64,000 nt of DNA, taken from Roseovarius sp. MMSF_3350. Lineage in GTDB: Bacteria > Pseudomonadota > Alphaproteobacteria > Rhodobacterales > Rhodobacteraceae. The position numbers were made by a program, and so were the translations under genes. Below the pieces are notes generated by a model that was not told the origin of the DNA, did not search any database, and worked only from the letters and a program-made list of their open reading frames with translations. Shown here in pieces: positions 47,678 to 57,700 of this stretch (positions are counted from its first letter, which is position 1; each line of letters opens with the position of its first letter). Location: contig NZ_JASHIZ010000018.1 of NCBI RefSeq assembly GCF_030733425.1, forward strand, positions 31,667 to 95,666. The letters run 5' to 3'.

Positions 47678-49519
47678 TTACTGGAAGTTGTTGTGCACGG
47701 CGTTGAGCGCGCCCTGGTCGAAATTGACACCGGCGCGGGTGCGGATGTCGTTGGCCAGCACCTGAAAGAGGTCCTGCGACAGGCTGCCCGCTGTCTCGTT
47801 GCGCACGAACTGCTCGATCTGTTGCAGGTCGCCATCCTCGGCATCCGGCTCCTGGATCGTGTTCAGCTTCAGCACGAAGATGCGTCCGTTGCCATTGATC
47901 ACCTCGACCTCGCCGGCCTCCATGCCGAAGACGGTCTCGATGAATTCCGGCGGCGCCTCCTCGATGAAGCCGCGGCGGGTGACCTCCTCACTGCCATCGA
48001 CGGTCAGCTCGACCTCCTCGAAGCTTTCGCCGGTGGCGAGGCGGCCGACCTTGCTGGCCACCTGTTCGCGCAAAAGCTCGTTGATCTTGGTCTCGGTCCA
48101 GGCCTCGGTAACGGCGTCGCGCACCTCGTCGAGCGGTTGCAGGGTTGGGGGAACAACCTCGTCAAGGCGCATGGCGAAGATGCCGCCATCCTCCAGCTCG
48201 ATCACCTCGGGGTAGTCGTCCTGGCTCAGGTTCGCGGCTGCGTCGCGGAAGCCTTCATAGGCGGCGATATCCTCGGACATGCCGGGGTGCCAGTCGATGC
48301 TGGCCACGCGCATCGCGGTCTCGGCGCCCAGATCCTCGATGGTGGCGCCGCCGGCCAGGAGGTCGTCGACGGCGTCGACCCGGCCCTCGACCACGCGGCG
48401 GGCGCGGTCGGCCGCGATGATGTCGCGCAGTTCCGGCTCGGCCTCTTCAAAGGTGGTTTCCTGTGCCTGAAGCACCGCGTTCACACGAAACAGCGCGGGG
48501 CCGATGCTGCTGGGCAGGGGGCCCACCACTTCGGAGGGCGCGGCCTCGAACACCGTTTCGGCGGCCTCGCCCAGGTCGGCGGCCTCGACGGTGCCCATGT
48601 CGGTGTCGGCAAGCTCGAGCCCGCGTTCGGCCACCAGATCCTCGAAGCTGACCTCGCCCTCGTCCAGCCGCGCCATCGCCGCTTGGGCCGCTTCGGTGTC
48701 GGAAAAGACCAGCCGTTCGACAAGGCGGCGCTCGGGCTGTACGAATTCGTCGCGCCGTGCCTCGTAGGCGTCGCGCAGGGCCTGCTCGTCCACCTCGACG
48801 GTGTCGAGGATCATTTCGGGCGTCAGCCATGCATAGGTGATGCGCTTGACCTCGGGGCGGGTGAACAGCGCCTCGTTCTCGGCATGGTAGGCGGCCAGCT
48901 CTTCGTCGGTGGGGTCTGGCAGGCCGACCTCCAGATCGCCGCGTTCCAGAACGGCCCATTCGATGCCGCGCCGCTCACCGAGATAGTTCAGCATGGTCTC
49001 GGTATAGACCTCGGGCATGGTGACGCCCGACAGCACGCCGGCCTGCACGAAGCTGCGGGCGATCTCGCGGCGGATGTCCTCCTCGAACTCGGCCTCGTTC
49101 ATGCCCATGCGGTCGAGCGTGAAACGGTACGCTTCGCGGTCGAACTCGCCGCCGGGGCCGGTGAATTGCTGCATCGAGGTGATCTGGTCGGCCAGGTTCG
49201 CGTCGCCCACCGAGATGTTGTTGACGATGGTTTCATGATCCAGCGCGCCCTGCACGGTCAGCTGGCCCATGACCCGCTGGGGGATGTTCATCTGCTGGGC
49301 CTGGGCAAAGCTGATGCTTTCGCCGCGGTCGGCCTCGGCGGCGCGGATCTCGTTCTGAAGCCCCTGGAAATAGTCCTGGACCGAGATCTCGGCCTCGCCC
49401 ACGGTGCCGACGGTGCGCAGGGTGCCCGACAGGCTGGTGACGCCGAAGCCGCCGAGACCGAGGATCAGAAGACCCATCAGTATCCAGACAAGCGGTTTCG
49501 TGATGCTTTTGGCTGCCAT
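47678..49519 (-). CDS. PpiD-like membrane-anchored periplasmic chaperone (SurA-N/peptidyl-prolyl isomerase type)
   Basis: A 613-residue protein with one N-terminal membrane helix (VWILMGLLILGLGGFGVTSL), a SurA-type chaperone segment (residues about 40-190), a parvulin-like PPIase region near residue 260-360 (VFSDTEAAQAAMARLDEGEVSFEDLVAERG) and helical C-terminal segments. Such proteins fold outer-membrane and periplasmic proteins near the translocon. The PPIase active-site residues are not all conserved, so catalysis is uncertain. Together with trpE just downstream it starts the gene run that is typical of this order. Confidence 0.9.
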   Translation of the reverse strand: MAAKSITKPLVWILMGLLILGLGGFGVTSLSGTLRTVGTVGEAEISVQDYFQGLQNEIRAAEADRGESISFAQAQQMNIPQRVMGQLTVQGALDHETIVNNISVGDANLADQITSMQQFTGPGGEFDREAYRFTLDRMGMNEAEFEEDIRREIARSFVQAGVLSGVTMPEVYTETMLNYLGERRGIEWAVLERGDLEVGLPDPTDEELAAYHAENEALFTRPEVKRITYAWLTPEMILDTVEVDEQALRDAYEARRDEFVQPERRLVERLVFSDTEAAQAAMARLDEGEVSFEDLVAERGLELADTDMGTVEAADLGEAAETVFEAAPSEVVGPLPSSIGPALFRVNAVLQAQETTFEEAEPELRDIIAADRARRVVEGRVDAVDDLLAGGATIEDLGAETAMRVASIDWHPGMSEDIAAYEGFRDAAANLSQDDYPEVIELEDGGIFAMRLDEVVPPTLQPLDEVRDAVTEAWTETKINELLREQVASKVGRLATGESFEEVELTVDGSEEVTRRGFIEEAPPEFIETVFGMEAGEVEVINGNGRIFVLKLNTIQEPDAEDGDLQQIEQFVRNETAGSLSQDLFQVLANDIRTRAGVNFDQGALNAVHNNFQ

Positions 49520-49569
49520 TTGGCCTCCCCCGGGGCTGCTCTTGCGTTCAGGCCTGTCTAAGGCCGGTT

Positions 49570-50757
49570 TCAGCGAGGAGCAAGGGGCCAGTCGAGACCG
49601 GCCAGCCGGTCGAAGAGCGTGCCGATCTCGGCGCGGTTCACGTTGGCGAAGGCCAGGCGCAGCTCGCGCTGTCCCTGGGGCGCATCGGCGGGCTGGAACA
49701 TGGTGCCGGGCAAGAGCAGGATGCCGGCCTCGGCCACCAGTTTTCGGGCCAGTTCATCGGACGGTATGGCAAACGGGTGGCGGAGATAGGCGAAATACGC
49801 CCCACAGCCCATCAGTTTCCAGCCTTTGCCGTCGATCTTGTCCATGTTGTCGGAAATGGCGGCGCGGCGGTCGAGGATCTCGTCGCGTTCGCCGGCCAGC
49901 CATTGGGAAAGGTTCTGCATCCCCCAGAGGGCGGCGATCTGGCCAAGCTGGTTGGGGCAGATGGTGACGGTATCAAGGAACTTCTCGGCCTCGGCCAGGC
50001 GCGCGCGACTGGCGACCATGGCGCCCACGCGGTGGCCGGTCAGGCGGTAGGCCTTGGAGAAGGAGTAAAGCTGCACAAGAGTCTCGTCCCAGTCGGGATC
50101 GGTGAAGAGGTCATGCGGCGCGCCGCTGCGGGCGTCGAAATCGCGGTAGGTCTCGTCCACGATCAGGGCGAGGCCGTGACGGCGGGCGAGGTCGAAGAAG
50201 GCGCGCACCAGCTGGGCGGGATATTCCACGCCGCCGGGGTTGTTCGGTGTGACCAATGAGATGGCCCGCGTGCGAGGGGTCATCAGGGTCTCGGCCCGCG
50301 CGGGGTCGGGCAGGAGGGCATCGTCGGTGGGCAGGGGCACGGAGGTGACGCCCTGCATGTCGAGCCACATCTTGTGATTGAAGTACCACGGGGTGGGCAG
50401 GATGATCTCGTCGCCCTCGTTGCAGAGCCCGGCAATGGTGGCGGCGAAGGCCTGGTTGCAGCCCGAGGTGATGGCGACCTGGTCGGCCGCGATGGCGCCG
50501 CCATAGGCGCCGCACCACTGACGGGCGACTTCCTCGCGCAGGTCGGGGCGGCCCAGAACGGGGCCGTAAAGATGCGCCTGTGGCTCATTGAGCGCAGCCT
50601 CTGCGATCACCTGGCGCAACTGGTCGGGCGGCGGGTCCACCGGGGCGGCCTGGCTGACGTTGATCAGCGGGCGCTCGGGCGGGAAGGTGACGCCGTCGAG
50701 CCAGCGCCGCGCCTCCATCACGGGGGGCGAAAAAGTGGTCTCGGTGCGGCTTGGCAT
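49570..50757 (-). CDS. class I/II PLP aminotransferase
   Basis: A 395-residue fold type I PLP enzyme. The Schiff-base lysine is in LYSFSKAYRLTGHRVG, the PLP aspartate-tyrosine region is VDETYRDFDARSG, and NNPGG near residue 171 is the family asparagine loop. N-terminal YGPVLGRPDLREEVARQW is a standard aminotransferase motif. The substrate is unknown; homologues are annotated as aspartate/aromatic aminotransferases. It lies between gpt and the PpiD-like gene in the same direction, a small housekeeping cluster. Confidence 0.88.
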   Translation of the reverse strand: MPSRTETTFSPPVMEARRWLDGVTFPPERPLINVSQAAPVDPPPDQLRQVIAEAALNEPQAHLYGPVLGRPDLREEVARQWCGAYGGAIAADQVAITSGCNQAFAATIAGLCNEGDEIILPTPWYFNHKMWLDMQGVTSVPLPTDDALLPDPARAETLMTPRTRAISLVTPNNPGGVEYPAQLVRAFFDLARRHGLALIVDETYRDFDARSGAPHDLFTDPDWDETLVQLYSFSKAYRLTGHRVGAMVASRARLAEAEKFLDTVTICPNQLGQIAALWGMQNLSQWLAGERDEILDRRAAISDNMDKIDGKGWKLMGCGAYFAYLRHPFAIPSDELARKLVAEAGILLLPGTMFQPADAPQGQRELRLAFANVNRAEIGTLFDRLAGLDWPLAPR

Positions 50758-50766
50758 GCTGTACCC

Positions 50767-51267
50767 TCAAACCCCGCGATAGGGCTCTACATATTGCAGG
50801 GCCATGTCCCACGGGAAGAATATCCACGTGTCCTGGCTGACCTCGGTCACGAAGGTATGGACCAGTTCGCGCCCCTGCGGCTTGGCATAGACCGTGGCCA
50901 CATGCGCCTTGGGCAGGGCGGCGCGGACCACTTCCAGCGTCTTGCCGGTATCGACCAGGTCATCGACGATCAGTACCCCCTCGCCATCGCCGACGAGATC
51001 GGGGTCGGGCGATTTCAGGATCTTCGGTTTTCCCTGCGTCTGGTGGTCATAGGATTTCACGCTGATCGTATCCACCGCGCGAATGTCCAGTTCGCGCGCG
51101 ACGATCATCGCCGGAGCCATGCCGCCGCGTGTGATGGCGACAACGGCCTTCCAGTCGGCATCGGCGGGCGCCTCGTCCTGCAACCGCCAGGCCAGCGCCC
51201 GCGCGTCGCGGTGCAACTGGTCCCAGCTGACGTGAAAACCTTTTTCGTGGGGAAGGCGGTCGGTCAT
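50767..51267 (-). CDS. gpt: xanthine-guanine phosphoribosyltransferase
   Basis: A 166-residue purine salvage enzyme. The PRPP-binding loop is [17 protein letters not shown] near residue 100, preceded by [32 protein letters not shown], and WIFFPWDM near the C-terminus is characteristic of Gpt. The ATG at 51267 ([23 protein letters not shown]) is family-like; the longer upstream frame overlaps fabI and is not coding. It starts 5 bases after the fabI stop, so the two are one operon. Confidence 0.95.
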   Translation of the reverse strand: MTDRLPHEKGFHVSWDQLHRDARALAWRLQDEAPADADWKAVVAITRGGMAPAMIVARELDIRAVDTISVKSYDHQTQGKPKILKSPDPDLVGDGEGVLIVDDLVDTGKTLEVVRAALPKAHVATVYAKPQGRELVHTFVTEVSQDTWIFFPWDMALQYVEPYRGV

Positions 51268-51272
51268 GGGTG

Positions 51273-52079
51273 TCAGCTCTTGTCGATGTCGGGGGCGTCC
51301 ACGGCCTTCATGCCCACGATGTGATAGCCTGCGTCCACGTGCAGGTTCTCGCCCGTGGTGCCGCTGCCCAGATCGCTGAGAAGATAAAGCGCGGATTTGC
51401 CGACGTCCTCGATCGTGATGTTGCGGCGCAGGGGCGAGTTCAGCTCGTTCCACTTCAGGATATAGCGGAAATCGCCGATGCCGCTGGCGGCCAGCGTGCG
51501 GATCGGCCCGGCGGAAATGGCGTTCACGCGGATGCCGTCACGGCCCAGATCCTCGGCCAGGTACTTCACCGACGCCTCGAGCGCGGCCTTGGCCACGCCC
51601 ATCACGTTGTAATGCGGCATCACCTGCTCGGCGCCATAATAGGTCAACGTCAGCATCGAGCCGCCGTCGGGCATCATCTTCTCCGCGCGGTGGGCCACGG
51701 CAGTGAAGGAATAGACCGAGATGTCCATCGTCTTGATGAAATTCTCGCGGCTGGTGTCGACGTAGCGGCCGCGCAGCTCGTTCTTGTCGGAAAAGCCGAT
51801 GGCGTGAACAAGGAAGTCGATCTTGCCCCACTTCTCCTCCAGCGCGTCGAAGAGCGCGCCGATCGAGGCCATGTCCGCCACGTCGCAGGGCAGGATGGTA
51901 TCGCTGCCCAGCTCCTCGGCCAATGGTTTGACGCGTTTCAGCAGCGCCTCGCCCTGGTAGGAAAAGGCCAGTTCGGCACCGGCGTCGGCGCAGGCCTTGG
52001 CGATTCCCCATGCAATGGATTTGTCATTGGCCAATCCCATGATCAGCCCACGCTTGCCCGCCATCAGTTGATTTGACAT
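51273..52079 (-). CDS. fabI: enoyl-ACP reductase (NADH), FabI
   Basis: A 268-residue short-chain reductase that completes each fatty-acid elongation cycle. The nucleotide loop is [31 protein letters not shown], the catalytic Tyr-Lys pair is in [14 protein letters not shown], and [17 protein letters not shown] follows. Standard FabI length. It reads toward gpt and faces pdxH divergently across a 179-base gap. Confidence 0.97.
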   Translation of the reverse strand: MSNQLMAGKRGLIMGLANDKSIAWGIAKACADAGAELAFSYQGEALLKRVKPLAEELGSDTILPCDVADMASIGALFDALEEKWGKIDFLVHAIGFSDKNELRGRYVDTSRENFIKTMDISVYSFTAVAHRAEKMMPDGGSMLTLTYYGAEQVMPHYNVMGVAKAALEASVKYLAEDLGRDGIRVNAISAGPIRTLAASGIGDFRYILKWNELNSPLRRNITIEDVGKSALYLLSDLGSGTTGENLHVDAGYHIVGMKAVDAPDIDKS

Positions 52080-52258
52080 TCAGTGCCCTCGGCCCACTTC
52101 GATTGTCTGACTGCTTTAGGCGATTGGCCAAGGTGCATCAAGCCAAAGACCGGATGCGACCGCATACAGGCGCCGGGACGTAGCGGGCGGGACAGGTTGC
52201 GCTTGCGCAATCGCGCCGCGCGGTCTAGCGCAGGAAACGACAGGACGGGAAGGACGGC

Positions 52259-52864
52259 ATGACCGACAGAAGCGGCAAATTCGCGGGCGACGATCCGTTC
52301 GAGATCGCGCGCACCTGGCTGGCCGAGGCCGAGGAGACGGAGATCAACGACCCCAACGCAATGGCTCTGGCCACGGTGGACGCGGACGGGATGCCCAATG
52401 TGCGCATGGTGCTGCTGAAAAGCATCGGCGCGGACAGTTTCGTCTTTTACACGAATTACGACAGCGCCAAGGGCCGCGAAATCGGCGCCACCGGCAAGGC
52501 CGCCCTGGTGCTGCACTGGAAATCGCTGCGCCGCCAGATCCGGGTGCGCGGCACCGTCACCCGCGAGGAGGGGCCCGAGGCCGATACCTATTTCGCCTCC
52601 CGCTCGCTCAAGAGCCGGCTGGGAGCCTGGGCATCGAAACAGTCGCAGCCTTTGGAATCGCGCACCGATCTGATGGCCGAAGTGGCGCGCGTGACGGCCG
52701 CGAAGGGCCCGAATCCACCGCGTCCCGCGTTTTGGGGTGGGTTCCGTATCGCTCCGGTTGAAATTGAATTCTGGGCAGATGGGGCATTTCGTCTGCATGA
52801 TCGCTTCGTCTGGCGGCGGGAAGCACATGATAATGCTTGGGAAATCACACGGCTGAGCCCTTGA
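52259..52864 (+). CDS. pdxH: pyridoxamine 5'-phosphate oxidase
   Basis: A 201-residue FMN enzyme making PLP. Family motifs are [43 protein letters not shown], then [18 protein letters not shown] and the C-terminal [48 protein letters not shown] site precedes the ATG. PLP is the cofactor of several enzymes in this window, but no shared control is visible. Confidence 0.97.
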   Translation: MTDRSGKFAGDDPFEIARTWLAEAEETEINDPNAMALATVDADGMPNVRMVLLKSIGADSFVFYTNYDSAKGREIGATGKAALVLHWKSLRRQIRVRGTVTREEGPEADTYFASRSLKSRLGAWASKQSQPLESRTDLMAEVARVTAAKGPNPPRPAFWGGFRIAPVEIEFWADGAFRLHDRFVWRREAHDNAWEITRLSP

Positions 52865-52976
52865 ATCCGCTGCCGTGACGCGTGCAAACCTTTGAACGCT
52901 ATGGGATTCTCTTGAAACACTGGGCGACTTCGGCGCAATATTCCGCAACAGCCGGTCAAAACGGCCAAACCAGACA

Positions 52977-53522
52977 GTGAACGTGGACAACTCGGACAAC
53001 GACACCAGGCGACTGCATGGCCACGTGAAGTGGTTCGATCCCGTCAAGGGGTTCGGCTTTGTCGTGGCCGACGAGGGTGGCCCGGACATACTGCTGCATG
53101 CCAACGTGCTGCGCAACTTCGGGCAAAGCTCCGTTGCCGACCGCGCGGGTATCCTGCTGACAGTCCAGGAGACGGACCGCGGCGTGCAGGCCGTGGAGGT
53201 GCTGGAGATTGAACCGCCCGAGGATGCCGACGCGACCGGGCTTGCCGACCTGGAAGGCATCGACCCCGAGGTGATCCGCGCCGCCCCGCTGGAACCGGCG
53301 CGGGTGAAATGGTTCGACAAGGGCAAGGGTTTCGGCTTTGCCAACACCTTCGGGCGCGACGAGGACGTGTTCGTTCACATAGAAGTGTTGCGTCGCTCGG
53401 GCCTTGCGGACTTGCAGCCGGGCGAGGCGCTTGCCATTCGTGTGATAGAAGGTAAACGCGGCCGCATGGCCACGGAGGTGTGTGGATGGGAAATGGCGGT
53501 CAAGGAATCCAAAGGCTCCTGA
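52977..53522 (+). CDS. cold-shock-like protein with two CSD domains
   Basis: A 181-residue protein with two cold-shock OB folds. The first (residues about 12-80) has HVKWFDPVKGFGFV and ends ILLTVQETDRG; the second (about 105-175) has RVKWFDKGKGFGFANTF and VFVHIEVLRR. RNP1-like KGFGF is kept in both, so single-stranded RNA binding is likely. The linker is acidic. The start is GTG 52977. Its end overlaps the DUF192 gene by 37 bases, a gene pair that recurs in Rhodobacterales. Confidence 0.88.
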   Translation: MNVDNSDNDTRRLHGHVKWFDPVKGFGFVVADEGGPDILLHANVLRNFGQSSVADRAGILLTVQETDRGVQAVEVLEIEPPEDADATGLADLEGIDPEVIRAAPLEPARVKWFDKGKGFGFANTFGRDEDVFVHIEVLRRSGLADLQPGEALAIRVIEGKRGRMATEVCGWEMAVKESKGS

Positions 53523-53980
53523 CGGGGACGGTCGCGCTGGTGCTGATGGCCGGGGCGGCGATGGGCGCCTGCCGCGAAGACAAGGTCGACCTGCGCGGCG
53601 ACTGGGGCACGGCCAGCTTCACGGTGGAACTGGCCGACGACAATGCCGAGCGGGCGCAGGGGCTGATGAACCGCGAAAGCATGGCCCGCTCGGCGGGAAT
53701 GCTCTTTGCCTATCCCGCGCCGCGCCCGGTGCGGTTCTGGATGCGCAATACGCTCATACCGCTCGACATCATCTTTCTCGACGCAACCGGCACGGTGCAG
53801 AAGGTGCATCACGAGGCCCAGCCCCTGGACGAGACGCTGATCTTCGGTGGCGACGCCATCCAGTACGTGCTGGAGATCAACGGCGGCATGGCACGACCGA
53901 TGGGCATTTCCGAAGGCACCGAATTGCGCCACCCGGCGATCGGGCCCGAGGCGGCGGCCTGGCCCTGCGACGCCGAGTAG
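53486..53980 (+). CDS. DUF192 family secreted protein
   Basis: A 164-residue protein with a signal peptide (GIQRLLTGTVALVLMAGAAMGA) and a single DUF192 domain. Typical stretches are VELADDNAERAQGLMNRESMARSAGMLFAYPAPRPVRFWMRNTLIPLDIIFLDATGTV and VLEINGGMARPMGISEGTEL. DUF192 proteins occur in bacteria and archaea; function is unknown. The ATG at 53486 was chosen over a GTG two codons earlier. It is translated from within the end of the cold-shock gene. Confidence 0.85.
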   Translation: MGNGGQGIQRLLTGTVALVLMAGAAMGACREDKVDLRGDWGTASFTVELADDNAERAQGLMNRESMARSAGMLFAYPAPRPVRFWMRNTLIPLDIIFLDATGTVQKVHHEAQPLDETLIFGGDAIQYVLEINGGMARPMGISEGTELRHPAIGPEAAAWPCDAE

Positions 53981-53993
53981 GGACACGAGCGGC

Positions 53994-54048
53994 GTCCCGG
54001 GCCTGACCCGGGACCTCGTGCCGGGAGATCCCGGATCTAGTCCGGGAT
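53994..54048. repeat. pair of REP-like palindromes after the DUF192 gene
   Basis: GTCCCGG-gcctgac-CCGGGAC (53994-54014) and ATCCCGG-atctagt-CCGGGAT (54028-54048) are two 21-base palindromes with 7-base centres. They belong to the same family as the pair at 27572-27630 and lie just after the stop codon of the DUF192 gene. Confidence 0.7.
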
Positions 54049-54128
54049 GACATGTCGCGCAGTTCTTGGGCGCGTCGCAAAGGGGCTTTCCATTCTCCCC
54101 AAAGCTGGCTACACGGGGCGCCACGGTC

Positions 54129-54205
54129 CGGGGCGTGGCGCAGTCTGGTAGCGCACCTGTTTTGGGTACAGGGGGTCGTAGGTTCGAATCCTGCCGCCCC
54201 GACCA
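54129..54205 (+). tRNA. tRNA-Pro (anticodon UGG)
   Basis: A 77-base cloverleaf. The acceptor stem CGGGGCG/CGCCCCG is perfect, the anticodon loop CCTGTTTTGGGTACAGG presents TGG, the T arm has GGTTCGAATCC, and the encoded CCA end follows the discriminator A. It reads proline codons CCA and, by wobble, others. Confidence 0.98.
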
Positions 54206-54302
54206 CCATTCGATGACAACTCACACCACTTCCCCTGACGGTGATTCTGCGGATTCGCCGGTGCGCACCCGTGCGCGCCGGTGGAGGCGCTCTATATGGG
54301 GC

Positions 54303-54324
54303 TAGTATCCGTCTGTGGATACTA
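54303..54324. promoter_or_regulatory. perfect 8-bp inverted repeat
   Basis: TAGTATCC at 54303-54310 and GGATACTA at 54317-54324 around GTCTGT. It overlaps the first NrdR-like box, so it could be a separate operator or a structure in the tRNA-Pro trailer. Confidence 0.4.
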
Positions 54325-54334
54325 TATGTGGTGG
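54319..54334. promoter_or_regulatory. candidate NrdR box 1
   Basis: ATACTATATGTGGTGG matches the NrdR consensus ACACTATATATAGTGT at 12 of 16 positions. NrdR represses ribonucleotide reductase genes when dATP is high. It lies about 450 bases before nrdJ, farther than usual. Confidence 0.4.
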
Positions 54335-54481
54335 GTTTTTCAGCAACACCTGGCCGAACGCCCGAACTGCTCCGTTCAGAACCGGCTAAGCCGCAAGGAT
54401 AAAAGCGCTTTTCCTGCCCCCAATTCCGGCAGCGTCGGCGCAAGGTGATGGAATGAATCGCAACAGGCCCGAACCCCTCGT

Positions 54482-54490
54482 TGTGGATAA
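54482..54490. promoter_or_regulatory. consensus DnaA box upstream of nrdJ
   Basis: TGTGGATAA is an exact reverse complement of TTATCCACA. DnaA is known to act at promoters of ribonucleotide reductase genes, so this position is meaningful, although a single box does not prove binding. Confidence 0.5.
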
Positions 54491-54582
54491 GCCGGTCAAC
54501 TGAAATTTTTCGGCAAACAAGGTAAAAAATTCGTTGACCGTGTATGTCCCAATACGCCAGTTTGTGTGAGCGGGTCAGCAAG

Positions 54583-54598
54583 CCACAAGATATAGTGG
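54583..54598. promoter_or_regulatory. candidate NrdR box 2
   Basis: CCACAAGATATAGTGG has inverted CCAC/GTGG ends and matches the NrdR consensus at 12 of 16 positions. It lies about 180 bases before nrdJ and 264 bases (centre to centre) from box 1, far more than the 31-base spacing usual for NrdR pairs. Confidence 0.45.
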
Positions 54599-54776
54599 AG
54601 CGGATCCGGGTAGGGACAGACCTCAAGAATTCCACCGGCGTTGGCCGGGTCAAGCCAGGTGCAGCCGGATGCGGCGTATCGGCAAGGATGGGTTTTGTCG
54701 CCCGGTTCACTGACCCGCAGGGTTCGCGGCCAAAGGTCGTGCTGGTCGAATAACGCTGGATCATGGGGCAGCCAAG

Positions 54777-57700
54777 ATGAAGATCGAAAGAAAGTTTACC
54801 AAGGCAGGTCAGGACGCATACGCGGAGCTGGACTTCGTCACGACGAGTTCGGAAATCCGCAACCCCGATGGCACCACCGTGTTCAAGCTGGACGAGGTCG
54901 AGGTCCCCGCGAAGTGGAGCCAAGTCGCCAGCGACGTGATCGCCCAGAAATACTTTCGCAAGGCCGGCGTGCCCACCGCGTTGAAGAAGGTCGAGGAAAA
55001 GGACGTGCCCGAGTTCCTGTGGCGCTCGGTTCCCGCCTCTGACGACACCCCCAAGACCGGCGAGACCAGCGCCAAGCAGGTGTTCGACCGCCTGGCGGGC
55101 GCCTGGGCCTATTGGGGCTGGAAAGGTGGCTATTTCTCCACCGAGGAAGACGCCCGCGCCTATTTCGACGAGATGCGCTACATGCTGGCGCGGCAGATGG
55201 CGGCGCCCAACAGCCCGCAATGGTTCAACACCGGCCTGCACTGGGCTTACGGCATCGACGGCCCCGGCCAGGGCCACTACTACGTGGATTTCAAGACGGG
55301 CGAACTGACCAAATCGAGCAGCGCCTATGAGCACCCGCAGCCCCATGCGTGTTTCATCCAGTCGGTCAAGGACGACCTTGTCGGCGACGGTGGCATCATG
55401 GATCTGTGGGTGCGCGAGGCCCGCCTGTTCAAGTACGGCTCGGGCACCGGCACCAACTTTTCCTCGCTGCGGGCGGCCAACGAGCCGCTGTCGGGCGGCG
55501 GCAAGTCCAGCGGCCTGATGGGGTTCCTGAAGATCGGCGACCGCGCGGCGGGCGCCATCAAGTCGGGCGGCACCACGCGCCGCGCCGCCAAGATGGTGAT
55601 TTGCGACGTCGACCACCCCGATATCGAGGATTTCATCAACTGGAAGGTCATCGAGGAACAGAAGGTGGCGTCGATCGTCGCCGGCTCCAAGATGCACGAG
55701 GCGAAGCTCAATGACATCTTCGGCGCGATCCGCGCCTGGGACGGCAGCACAGAGGATGCGGTCGACCCGTCGAAGAACGCACAATTAAAAGACGCCATTC
55801 GCGGCGCGAAAAAGTCGGCCATTCCGGAAACCTATGTCAAGCGCGTGCTGGATTATGCTCGCCAAGGCTACGAGAGCATCGAGTTTCCGACCTATGACAC
55901 CGACTGGGACAGTGAAGCATACGCCAGCGTTTCCGGGCAGAACTCCAACAACTCGATCCGCGTGACCGATGCCTTCCTGAAGGCGGTCAAGGACGACGCG
56001 ATGTGGCAGCTGACCAACCGGACCGACGGCAAGGTGGTCAAGGAAATCCGCGCCCGCGACCTGTGGGAGAAGGTGGGCCATGCCGCCTGGGCCTGCGCCG
56101 ATCCGGGCATCCAGTACCACGACACCGTCAACGCCTGGCACACCTGCCCGGAAGACGGCGCGATCCGCGGCTCGAACCCGTGCTCGGAATACATGTTTCT
56201 GGATGATACGGCCTGCAACCTGGCGTCGATGAACCTGCTGCAATTCTTCGACGGCACCAATTTCGATGCGGAAGCCTATGTGCACGCCACGCGCCTTTGG
56301 ACCGTGACGCTGGAAATCTCGGTCACCATGGCGCAGTTTCCCAGCCAGGAGATCGCGCAGCTGAGCTACGAGTTCCGCACGCTGGGGCTGGGTTACGCCA
56401 ATATCGGCGGCCTTCTGATGAACATGGGCTTTGGCTATGACAGCGACGAGGGCCGCGCGCTCTGCGGTGCGCTGACCGCGATCATGACCGGCGTGGCCTA
56501 TGCCACCTCGGCCGAGATGGCCAAGGAATTGGGACCGTTCGCCGGCTACAAGCGCAACAAGGTGCATATGCTGCGGGTCATGCGCAACCACCGCAACGCC
56601 GCCTATGGTGCGACCGAAGGATATGAGAAGCTGGCCGTGAAACCCGTGCCGCTGGACTTGGCCAACGTGCCGGACAGCCGCCTGGCCGAACTGGCAATGG
56701 CCAGCTGGGACGAGGCGCTGAAGCTGGGCGAAAAGCACGGCTACCGAAACGCGCAGTCCACCGTGATCGCGCCCACCGGCACGATCGGCCTGGTTATGGA
56801 CTGCGACACCACCGGCATCGAGCCAGACTTCGCGCTGGTCAAGTTCAAGAAGCTGGCCGGGGGTGGTTATTTCAAGATCATCAACCAGTCGGTGCCCGCC
56901 GCGCTTGAAAAGCTGGGCTATGGCAGCGCCGAGATCGAGGAGATCGTCGCCTATGCCGTGGGTCACGGCACCATCGGCAACGCGCCGGGCGTCAACCACA
57001 CGACGCTCGCGGGCCACGGCTTTGGCGCCAACGAGCTGGCCAAGATCGACGCGGCGCTTGGCAGCGCCTTCGACATCCGCTTCGTCTTCAACCAGTGGAC
57101 CCTGGGCGAGGAGTTCTGCCGCAACGTGCTGGGCATCCCGGCCGAAAAGCTGAACGACCCGACCTTCGACCTGCTGGCCTCGCTGGGCTATTCCAAAAAG
57201 GACATCGAGGCGGCCAACGACCACGTATGCGGGACGATGACGCTGGAAGGCGCACCGCACCTGCGCGAAGAACACTACGTGGTCTTCGACTGCGCCAACC
57301 CCTGCGGCAAGAAGGGCAAGCGCTTTTTGTCGGTGAACTCCCACATCGACATGATGGCGGCGGCGCAGTCGTTTATTTCGGGCGCGATCTCGAAGACGAT
57401 CAACATGCCCAACGACGCCACCATCGAGGATTGCCAGGCCGCGTATGAACGCAGCTGGCAGATGGGGGTGAAGGCAAACGCGCTCTACCGCGACGGCTCG
57501 AAACTCAGCCAACCTCTGGCCGCCGCGCTGGTCGAGGATGACGACGAGGCCGCCGAGGTGCTCGAGACCGGATCGGCGCAGGAAAAGGCCGCCGTTCTGG
57601 CCGAGAAGATCGTCGAGAAGGTGATCGTCAAGGAAATGGTCCGCTCGCACCGCGAAAAGATGCCGGAGCGCCGCAAGGGCTACACCCAGAAGGCGGTCGT

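Larger units (their letters stand above)
54206..54776 (+). promoter_or_regulatory. 571-base gap and leader upstream of nrdJ
   Basis: There is no credible gene between tRNA-Pro and nrdJ. A 69-codon frame at 54544-54753 lacks a ribosome-binding site. The segment holds an 8-bp inverted repeat (54303-54324), two NrdR-like boxes, a DnaA box, and a TTGACC hexamer at 54534-54539 that may be a -35 element. It does not show the conserved cobalamin-riboswitch core expected for B12 sensing; I looked for the B12 box pattern. Confidence 0.6.

Noticed and set aside
54129..54260. A minus-strand frame across tRNA-Pro with AAGFEPTTPCTQNRC
   Set aside because: This is the well-known false protein read from the reverse strand of tRNA-Pro genes and is not coding.
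54544..54753. A 69-codon plus-strand frame in the nrdJ leader
   Set aside because: There is no ribosome-binding site and no family resemblance. The segment is better explained as regulatory DNA.
54583..54776. A cobalamin riboswitch before nrdJ
   Set aside because: An AGCCAGG sequence is present but the other conserved B12-riboswitch parts are not recognisable by eye. It was not called.
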